From Kingdonia uniflora (lineage: Eukaryota > Streptophyta > Magnoliopsida > Ranunculales > Circaeasteraceae): a DNA stretch of 64,000 nucleotides. Positions 56,401 to 64,000 of this stretch are shown here, piece after piece (the stretch's first letter is position 1; every line of letters begins with the position of its first letter). Both the position numbers and the translations under genes were made by a program. The stretch is taken from positions 1,116,001-1,180,000 of the forward strand of contig JACGCM010001161.1 in the NCBI GenBank assembly GCA_014058105.1. Direction: 5' to 3'. The notes under the pieces were generated by a model. It worked only from the letters and a program-made list of their open reading frames with translations. It searched no databases and was not told where the DNA came from.

Positions 56401-56640
56401 GACAGCATGATCGCAAATGGTGTGATGTGTGAAATACAACTAGTGTGGACTGAATATCTGGATAGTGTTATGTCAAAAATTGGCGTTCTTACTAGGAAAA
56501 GATTAGATGAAGGATGACAAATTGTTGCTGCGAGGGCACCAAAACTGATGCTTCTGCAGCAATAAAAAATTTGGAGAAAATTTACGTGATGGATGCTCTG
56601 CCTGAACTTTGGATTTTAGGGGGCGTTGGTTTTGATTAAA
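53500..56640 (+). pseudogene. Long decayed coiled-coil coding region, antisense to pol, inside the Tat element
   Basis: Plus-strand frames give Lys/Glu/Leu-rich coiled-coil sequence in several blocks: 53524-53712, 55380-55720 (ELEEVQSQCEELRVLNDKLN), 55827-56261 (ANERAREFEGMWNVAINKEN; RRHDQFFMEESLAMLGQMNE) and 56560-56630 (KNLEKIYVMDALPEL). They are separated by many stops. A three-fold repeat (about 54629-54780, unit with TTCCCTCTTCATGAGGTCGA) interrupts it. The blocks run in a consistent direction, so this was once a long open gene or the 3' part of the antisense unit. Confidence 0.45.
54629..54785. repeat. Short tandem repeats inside the antisense region
   Basis: Three copies of GTTGGG(C/A/T)TTCCCTC..CATGAGGTcGAAGTCCACATT at about 54629, 54675 and 54739 with variable spacers. 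They are probably part of the variable repeat zone of the element. Confidence 0.75.
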
Positions 56641-56749
56641 AAATGACTACATTTGATTCATCCCCCAAAATATAGTAGATGGAGTGTAAAGGTTATGCTA
56701 TAGAGAAATTTGTGTTGTCTGATAATAGAATTAGTGATCCGTATGTTAT

Positions 56750-56950
56750 AATAGATAGTTGCATCGACCTTTGATGAACCGATTCTGGTCTAGAAGCATG
56801 TAATATGTTGGCCAAATTTAGGGAACCGATAACCGACCTGTTATATATTTAGAAAGTTGAATTGGACAAATCGATAACCGACCTGTACTATATTAGAAGA
56901 TCGAATTGGATGAACCAATAACCGATCTATAATGTAATAGTAGAATAAGG
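56750..56950. repeat. GAATTGGA..AACCgATAACCGACCTG tandem words
   Basis: At least three imperfect copies of a unit of about 55-60 bp containing CGAATTGGAtgAACCaATAAC and CCGACCTGT. Closely similar text occurs at about 13101-13135 in the non-autonomous element. This links the two elements outside their LTRs. Confidence 0.7.
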
Positions 56951-57325
56951 ATGAACTCATTGTTTATCTATGATATAGTAGATGTGTTCTATATATATGG
57001 TAGATATGAGATAGTAGAAGAGTACTGTAATATAGGTCATTCAAACACAAGTATTTCATTAATGTAAGAACGACGTATAAAAATGTAAGAAATAGTAGAA
57101 GAGTACTATATGATATAGTAGAAGAGTTATATAATGTATTTTTTTTTTGCAAAAAGTTGAGCTTTATGAAACTTATAAACATACATCAAAGGGGACGTTG
57201 TTTATCAAGGAAAGCCCAAATGGAAGAGTAATATAATGTAGGTTGATCAAACACAAGTATTTCATTAATGTTAGAATGACATACAAAAATAAGAGAAATA
57301 GTAGAATATAAACTATGATAGGTTG

Positions 57326-60300
57326 CTATCTGTGATACAACTTCAACCTCTTCGTGTTCCAAGGATTAAGGACTTGATCTCCATCTGATATAATGAGGTT
57401 GTAAGAGCCAAGGCCACAATTGCCGATAACAATAAAATGTCCTTCCCAATTTTTTGTGAGTTTCCCGGCATTGAGCCCCTTACTGTGTTTCGGGACCTCG
57501 TAGGACAAGATCTTTAATGTCTAATTCTCTAAGATGAATGTCTTTATTGTATGACTTTGCTAAAGTCTGATGTTACCTTCCCAAGTTCATGACTGCTCTG
57601 TCTTTATTTCATCGATCCAGTTCATGTTACATACTAACTAAAACTCATTTTCTTCGTCTGTCATTGTATGATCAGGTACTAGGTGATGATATTGAGTGGG
57701 GATGATTGCTTTGGTACCATAAGGTAATAAGAGCGGTGTGCATCCAGTCGACACTCGAGGTGTTGTTTGGTATGCCCACAACACGTGTGATAATTCTTGC
57801 ACCCAATTACATTTCTTCTCTATCAAGCGCTTTTTATTCTGTTGATGATAGTACAATTGGTAATTTCAACCTGACCATTTCCTTGTGGGTAATATGGATT
57901 TGAAGGAGAGTGAATGATGTTATGCTAATTGAGGAACCAATGACCTTGTATGATAATATTTTCCCATATGAATTTGATGACTTTGTCTTCACATGTTCGA
58001 CTCAAATGAACAGCTTCTAACCACTTGGTGAAGTAGTCCGTTGCTACTAAGATGTATTTCCTATTTCCTGGTGTAGTTGGGAATTCTCCTACAAAATTGA
58101 GGGCCCACCTTTTGAATGCCAAGACAATTTTGTTAGAATGGAGTTTTAAAGCCAGAACTCGAATTTTTGGTCTATGTCGTTGGTATGCATCACACTTGCT
58201 TGCATATTCGATGCCTTAAGCTTTTATTTTGGCCAAAAAACTCTTTGAATAAGTGCTCGGTTTGCTAAGGACCGTCCTGCAGCATGAGATCCGGAAGTGC
58301 CTTCGTGTAAATCTGCAGGAAGTTGTGGGCCTCCTTATCAGTTAAACATTTGAGATAGGGCGCTGTAACCGACCTTTTATAAAAGAGGTTGTTGACAATG
58401 ATGTATCGTTTAGTATTGTCTATCAATCGTCTTCTTTTGTTAGCATCTTCGGGGAGTTTGCCATCAAATGTGTTGTTTGATCCGATGTATGTAAGGAAAT
58501 GTCGTCTTCAATCGTCTTCGACCTCTTTGTCGCCCTCAGTATTAATGGCATTGAAGCTAATGATGTTAATGCTGGGGGTAGATACTACTTTAATCTTTAA
58601 ATATCGGGCTTATGTTCTGAGGACTCCAGCAAGATAAGTGCGGGAGCCAGAATGTCTGTTTTCTCTACGAGGTAAGTGTTCGATTGTAGCCTTTTTAAAT
58701 CTGCTCATTCTGTCGGCTACCACTGCTACGTAATCTATCATCTTTCCATTTTTCTAATATTTTTCTATGTAATAGTTCACGATCATTAAAGAATCTGTGT
58801 AAATAGGTAATTCGGGCACACCGATCTCCAGTGCCATATCCAGTCTGTGGATTAGTGCCTCATATTCTACTTCGTTGTTGGTAGCTTCGAAGTTAAGTCA
58901 GATTAATTTCTCAATTCTATCATTGGAAGGTGTAATAAGAGCGATCTTGATGTCTGACCCAGCTGGTCCGGCAGAACCGTCAGTTAAAAGGTGTCAACCC
59001 TTTTTGGATATTCAATCCAATTTTTCTTCAAGTTGTTCGTCGTTTATATATGTACTATCTTCTTCCCAATTAGGGTTATCTACTGGAAAATCTGTAAAGA
59101 AATCTACTACTGTTTTCCTTTTTTCGGAATGCTGTGTTTCAAAGCGTATATTGTGTTATCCAAGAGTAACAGACCATTGCTGGACTCGTCAAAATTTTTC
59201 CCGCTTGGATAGAACTTTGCGCAGGGGGTAATTTGTCATTACCCAAACTGAATGAGGTTAGAAATATTGTTTTAACTTCTACGATGTATAGACGAGCGCT
59301 AGGAGCAGTTTTTCAATCTTAGTGTACCGTGTCTCTGCTGATGTAAGAGTCTTACTGATGAAGTAGATGAATTTTTTCATCTTCTCATCAAGTCAGATGA
59401 GGACAGAGTTGAGTAAGATATCAGTAACTGTAAGGTATACCGTGAGCTCTTCACCTTTCGTGGGTGTACTCATTACTGGTGGTTTCCCCAAGTAGCATTT
59501 TAGTTTTTGAAATGCTATTTCACATTCTGTGATCCACTCGATCTCTGGATCCTTTTTGTGTTTTACCATTTTTTGTCCCTTCTCATAGAAGGTCAAATAA
59601 CCATCTACACTGGTATGAAGATTTGGAAACAAAATGGCTTATTGCTGTTATTTTGCCAGCTAACTTTTAAACGTCTTGCTTTGTCTTTGGTGAAGGCATG
59701 GATAACAAGGCACAGATACGATCTGGGTCAGCTTCGATGCCTTGTTTGTTAATTTAATATCCAAAGAATTTTCTTGATTGGACTCTGAATTGGCATTTCT
59801 CAGGATTTAGTCTCATTTTATATGACCGAAGAATTTCAAAGGTCGTGTGCAAATCCGCGAGATGGTTTTTCCTCTTGAGACTTTTCCATAGCATGTCATC
59901 AATGTAAACTTCCACTATTTTTCTGAGATGGTCTTTGAACATCTGAGTCATCAGTCTCTAGTAAGTGGCTCTAACATTTTTGAGGCCAAAAGGCATAACT
60001 TTGTAGCAATATAATCTATGTTCTGTGATGAAAGTTGTTTTTTATTGATCTTCAAGCAAAAGGGGTATCTGATTCTACTCTGACGCGGCGTCCATCATGA
60101 ATAAGAGCTCATGTCTCGCAGTTGAATCGAGCAGATAGTTGATGATAGGAAGGGGAAAACTATCTTTCGGAGTATGTTTATTCAAGTCTGCGAAATCTAC
60201 GCATACTATGATCTTATCATTTTTCTTTGGGACTGCTACGATGTTCGAGATCCATTCGGGGTAATTGGCTTTTTGAATAAAACCAATTTCAATGAGTTTG

Positions 60301-60973
60301 TCGATCTCTCTATTGACTTCTTCTCGTAGCCTTGGTGTTAATGTTTTCTATTTATGTTTGACTGTCTCGGCCTTGTCTTTTAAACAAAGCTTGTGAATAA
60401 GAGTATTTTGCTATATTATGGGCAAAAAAGTACTAATGTAGGTAACCTGTTTGTCTCTCCACTGATCTCGACTCATTCTGTGATTTCCGCACATGGTAGT
60501 TGATTCTCTATAGTGTTATATGTAGTGTTTTGTAATTGTTATGCGGCATATTTTTCTGATGGCTTCGTTACGATGGTTACAGTATTTTCATATACTCGAG
60601 CTAGCTTTTGACTGCCTTTGATTTCATAGATGTCGTCATTCCAATCGAACCGTAATGCCAGATGATAGGTCTATGGGATAACTCGCATGTTGTACAGCCA
60701 GCAGCCTCTCATGATTCCTAAGTAATAGGATTTTGCATTTATAACGTAAAATACAATATCAACCGTTGTCGGTCCTGCGGTAATAGGAAGTATAATCTTT
60801 CCTACACGTTCTTCTTTAGAGCCATTGAAACTACTAATATCGATGTCACTAGGCTGAGCTTTGTCGACCAGTCCCATATGATTAATCGTACTTTGGAAGA
60901 GTAGCTGGATACTACTGCCAGCATCTACCATCATTGTATGCAGTACGACGTTTCTCATTTTTAACATAATCAC
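57326..60973 (-). pseudogene. Tat element pol: protease, reverse transcriptase, RNase H, integrase
   Basis: In minus-strand order: protease at 60973-60673 (active site VDAGSS, then ITAGPTTVDIVFYVI and WLYNM). Reverse transcriptase follows (IDKLIEIGFIQKANYPEWIS; CVDFADLNKHTPKDSFPLP; active site YIDD at 59906-59895). RNase H begins near 59630 (QKLKCYLGKPPVMS). A second, archaeal-type RNase H has NNEVEYEALIHRLDMALEIG near 58870. The integrase has HEGTSGSHAAGR, YASKCDAYQRH, FVGEFPTTPGNRKYILVATD, SNPYYPQGNGQVE, and the C-terminal KLTKNWEGHF.V and WNTKRLKLYH. Several in-frame stops and shifts are present. The integrase segment that normally holds the second catalytic Asp, before HSPSNPYYPQ, is missing. 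Non-functional. Confidence 0.9.
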
Positions 60974-61699
60974 GAGTGTATCATGATGAGGAAAGTTGAC
61001 GTGGCGAACATTGCAATCCTCGAAGGAGATCCCTATTTATTGAGAACTAGGTACTGGGAGTAATCTAGCTTCTTTATCGACCATGGCCAAATTATGGCAT
61101 TGGTCAAGATGTTGTCTTTTGAACCTAATCGATCTATTAATTGTAGTCTCAATAAAATGTATGTGGTACAAATGTTTTTCCTCCGTTGCACCTTCTATCT
61201 GTGCGATTTTAGTATTAACCTTGTAACTAACATTTTTGTAACTTTCTACGTCTACGATGTACTCATGTATTCTTCTGTTCGCAAATATGTACTCTAAAAG
61301 TCCCTATAAAGAGAAGCAATGTTTTGTGTCATGATGTTGGACTTTGTGGTATATGCAATATAGTCTGCTTTCAATAGGTTGGAGGTATTGGGTATTACAA
61401 AAGAATTTATCCTTCTAAAGCGTGGGATACAGGCTGGCTATTGTAACAATTAATTTGGGAAGACATTGTTCTAGTAAGTTACTACCTCTCCGAGGTCAAT
61501 CTTCATTAGATTTAATCATTTTTCTATCTCCTTCGTAATCTGCAGTACGATTGAAATCTTGTTATGCTGATTGATCTCTTATTGTCAGGGTCAACTTCTG
61601 GGGTTTCTGTCTTTCAGTTATCATATATTCGAGATTGATATATCCATTTACTTTTTGATCATATATTCTAGGGTCGTAGGTTTGTTTAGAATATGATGT

Positions 61700-62130
61700 T
61701 CCTTCGCTCTTCTTTCTACGAGCAAAGTGTTTGTAAAGGCCAAAATAATAATCTTCCGATCAAGTCAATCTACCTTTCTGGGCAACTGTAAGAATTTGTT
61801 AGTAAACGTTTCAAGCTTTTCTCCTGGCATCTGCTTAAGGCTAAACAAAGAATATAGATTTTTCTCTTTGTGTCTGTTGTACGAGTAGTTCTTGATAAAA
61901 AGTTCTCACAATTGTTTGAAAGCTTGAATGGACCCTTCTTGCAGTGAGTAGAACCACCATAAAGGTTTGCCCTGGAAACTATTCAAAAAGAGACGACATA
62001 AAATGTAGTTCGATGTAGAATACAAGCCTAGAGCTTTCTAGAATTCTTGGACGTGCTTCACGGGATTCGTTCCCCTGTACTTTTAGATTTTTGGAGTGTG
62101 AAAACTGGTGGGAACCTCGTTGTCTAATAG
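61700..62130 (-). pseudogene. Tat element gag remnant
   Basis: The minus strand reads NPVKHVQEF, NYILCRLFLNSFQGKPLWWF, YSLQEGSIQAFKQL and LKQMPGEKLETFTNKFLQLP. This follows the retrotransposon gag pattern (Y.G..DP..H...F...., C..F...L.G.A..WF..L..gSI..F..L...F, Q...E.L..F..RF). Stops interrupt it. The region from here to the primer site (62130-62735) is the rest of gag and leader, too decayed to read. Confidence 0.7.
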
Positions 62131-62735
62131 ATCCTGAGCAATCGGGCTCTTATGTAGTCTGTTGTAGATGCCTTTGACAGTTTGAATCTAGGCTTCAAGT
62201 AATTCTTTGATGCGCTTATCGACATGCTCCTTGGTCACAAATTGACGATCTGTGATAGTCTGACATTGGATATATCCTTCACTTAGTCGTTCACGTACAG
62301 GAATGTGAACTTGTCCACGGGGTGGGTCCTCCGGATGCATGACTTCGGCGAGAACGTCATCAACTTCCTTTTGGACTCCTAGTAGTTGTATGAGCTCGGC
62401 CCCCAGTTAATTATGATTGGATTGACCATCAGCTCTCAGGCTGTTGCCTTGGTGTCCCAGCCTGTCACGAATGGAAACTCTTGAGGTAGCTGGCAGTACA
62501 TCTTTGTTCTTCTAGGTTGCCATTTATTGTCCTTACAAATTTTTTAACGCATCTCTTTCATCTAACACCTATTGTTCTTGAATGGCCCGTCTTTATGTTT
62601 TAAAATTTAGAGTGGCCCATAATTTTGCCTGTGCGGCGCTTCCTTCTGCTGAGCTTACTGGTGTGTTCTGGTCTGAAAGTGGCATTCTGTGAAGAATGTA
62701 TCAGCTGTATCAGAGAATTGGGGCTAACTGCTTCA

Positions 62736-62753
62736 TTCCCACAGACGGTGCCA
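62736..62753 (-). promoter_or_regulatory. Primer-binding site of the Tat element
   Basis: TGGCACCGTCTGTGGGAA on the minus strand, two bases inside the 5' LTR, as in the relative at 23209-23226. The TGG start is expected to pair with a tRNA CCA end. Confidence 0.8.
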
Positions 62754-62755
62754 AA

Positions 62756-63294
62756 TATAAGAACTTAATTTCGTATATCAAACATAGTCTCACACATCAA
62801 AGATAAAAGACTAACATGAGATTTAGCGTAGAAAATCTTTGAATAGGTTAAAAACCATGACCTCTCTTGAGGATTTTAGAAAGAGATATTATTGATGATG
62901 ACTAGCTATTACAAAGATCATTCTGGATAGTTTTGTGTAGAGTTTCTGGATATAATTCTTTGTCCTTAATTTGTAGTTCTCTGGTCCTATTTATAGGTCT
63001 TATAATATAACCGTTTGATGACCATTATTACTTTTAATGAAGGACGTTACAATATGATCTTGATGAGTCTTTAAACTAATTGCGTAATGGTCTGATCTTT
63101 CTGTTTGTAACGGCTTCTCTAATAACTGAGTGTCTGTTGAATCGATCTGCTAGTGTAGAGGTTGAGAATGAGAAATAAACTCTTCTTTGCAGATGTTTCA
63201 TAGTGTACCATGTAATCATATGCTGATGAGGTCGAGGAAATGTATGATGGTCGAAGCAGAGGCTTGAGTTCGAGATCCGGAATTAGCCACTACA
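62756..63294 (-). repeat. 5' LTR of the Tat element
   Basis: 539 bp. The plus-strand left end is TATAAGAAC, where the 3' LTR has TGTAAGAAC, so one terminal base has mutated. The right end is CCACTACA. A minus-strand TATA box CTATAAATAG lies at 62996-62987 and is conserved in the 3' LTR. Confidence 0.9.
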
Positions 63295-63299
63295 GGTTC

Positions 63300-64000
63300 T
63301 AAATCTATTTTTTGTAGACCCTTATATAATTGTTCTGCCCCCCATACGTGGCATATATTAGATGGCCTCTAGCTTCAAAATCTTCTCCTTCCACTTTCTA
63401 AATTGAGTTAGGCTGTATTGATCAGATCTCAAAAATAGTGTTTCTTCCATCCATTTTCTGGAGCATTTGGATTTGCCTGTAGGCATTTCGTCTGTTATAG
63501 ACATTTGCCCCATAATTGAAAAGGTTTTGATGTGTCTTGCAGCTTCTGAAGAAAGAGCAAAATTTTAAAATATAAATAGGAGGTCCGTCGTCAAAAGACA
63601 ACCCAGGTTTAGGAGAATCTTTGAGGATATCTTTTCTATCCATTTTCTGGACAGGCTGGAAGAGGTTCTAAATCTGCTTTCAATACACCCATTTGTGAGG
63701 TGTTGTTATTGTTGCTAGCTTCTGATCTTTAAAGGCTCTTCCATCTACTTTTTGAATTGAGTTAGGCTGGATTGACCTGAGGAGAGCAGTGTTCCTTCCA
63801 TCCATTTTCAGAACCAGCTGGTTCTGCCTATAGGCAGCTCATATATTGCAGCCATCTGCCCCATATTTGATTCAGTTTTAAATATGTATTCTATGCATCC
63901 TTGTGTGTGTTATGGTTGTATCTTGCAGCTTCTGCCATCCATAGCTCGTCTTTAGTAGTCACTCATCTACATAATGCTAACACTATAATCAATAGTTAAA
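63300..64000. repeat. Right part of the tandem repeat array (period about 350 bp)
   Basis: The phrase TTTNAATTGAGTTAGGCTG recurs at about 63398 and 63752, and CTTCCATCCATTTTC at about 63447 and 63796. GTCTTGCAGCTTCTG recurs as TATCTTGCAGCTTCTG. GGTTCTAAATCTGC at about 63667 repeats the retrotransposon target site. The array continues out of the window. Confidence 0.75.

Larger units (their letters stand above)
50310..63294 (-). mobile_element. Complete-structure Tat-lineage Ty3/gypsy retrotransposon (12,985 bp), coding-dead
   Basis: LTRs at 62756-63294 (5') and 50310-50866 (3') flank an interior read on the minus strand: primer site, gag remnant, protease, reverse transcriptase, RNase H, second RNase H and integrase, then about 6.4 kb with plus-strand (antisense) coding character and the polypurine tract. 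The 5-bp target duplication GGTTC lies at 50305-50309 and 63295-63299. A paralogous unit of the surrounding array (near 63655-63680) shows the uninterrupted GGTTCTAAATCTGC. Stops are spread through gag and pol, and the LTRs are clearly diverged, so this is an old insertion. The lineage call rests on the primer site, the protease motif, the extra RNase H and the antisense region. Confidence 0.9.

Noticed and set aside
1..64000. tRNA, rRNA, CRISPR arrays and bacterial-type operons
   Set aside because: No cloverleaf, rRNA core sequence or spaced direct-repeat array was seen. The gene structures are those of a plant nuclear genome.

Overview
The window looks like a gene-poor, AT-rich stretch of a eudicot plant nuclear genome. 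Evidence: split genes with GT/AG introns, plant-only families (CYP82-type cytochrome P450, NET2-type actin-binding protein, plant glycine-rich peptides), and plant repeat classes (Ty1/copia, Ty3/gypsy of the chromovirus and Tat lineages, LINE, Helitron, Tourist-like MITEs). I saw no tRNA, rRNA or CRISPR array. The species cannot be fixed from the sequence.

Layout. 1-8.5 kb is repeat debris: the 3' tail of a chromovirus with chromodomain, minus-strand LINE pieces, a Myb-like domain fragment, short tandem repeats, a 44-bp palindrome, and a Helitron-like element carrying a captured ABCB transporter fragment. 8.66-10.88 kb is an apparently intact CYP82-type P450 whose single intron holds a 546-bp MITE. 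11.16-12.03 kb is a MITE nested in another MITE of the same family. 12.7-23.74 kb is a non-autonomous Tat-lineage retroelement split by a young copia element (14081-21047, two 1202-bp LTRs). 24.1-28.4 kb is a NET2-type gene. 29.1-33.04 kb is a five-exon ecdysoneless (ECD/SGT1-domain) gene on the minus strand. 35-36.4 kb is a decayed copia 3' end. 36.7-37.8 kb is an F-box pseudogene. 39.4-41.5 kb holds two tandem small glycine-rich protein genes on the minus strand. 42.9-49.9 kb is mostly non-coding: a MITE, an LTR-like block with a repeated palindrome, and a CACTA-like end. 50310-63294 is a complete-structure, coding-dead Tat retrotransposon of 12,985 bp with matching 5-bp target duplications. 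It sits inside a tandem repeat array.

The clear host genes are CYP82 (specialised metabolism), NET2-like (actin at the membrane, probably pollen), ECD (nuclear RNA/transcription factor family) and the two glycine-rich genes. They do not form a pathway. The most informative material is mobile: two related Tat elements, one with gag-pol and one without; a 6.4-kb antisense, apparently spliced, coiled-coil-rich region in the larger one; a copia element whose primer site pairs with its own LTR; a gene-capturing Helitron that abuts a second Helitron-like end; and four Tourist-like MITEs with clean TSDs. Splice sites, domain calls and lineage names come from reading by eye and family knowledge, with no database search.
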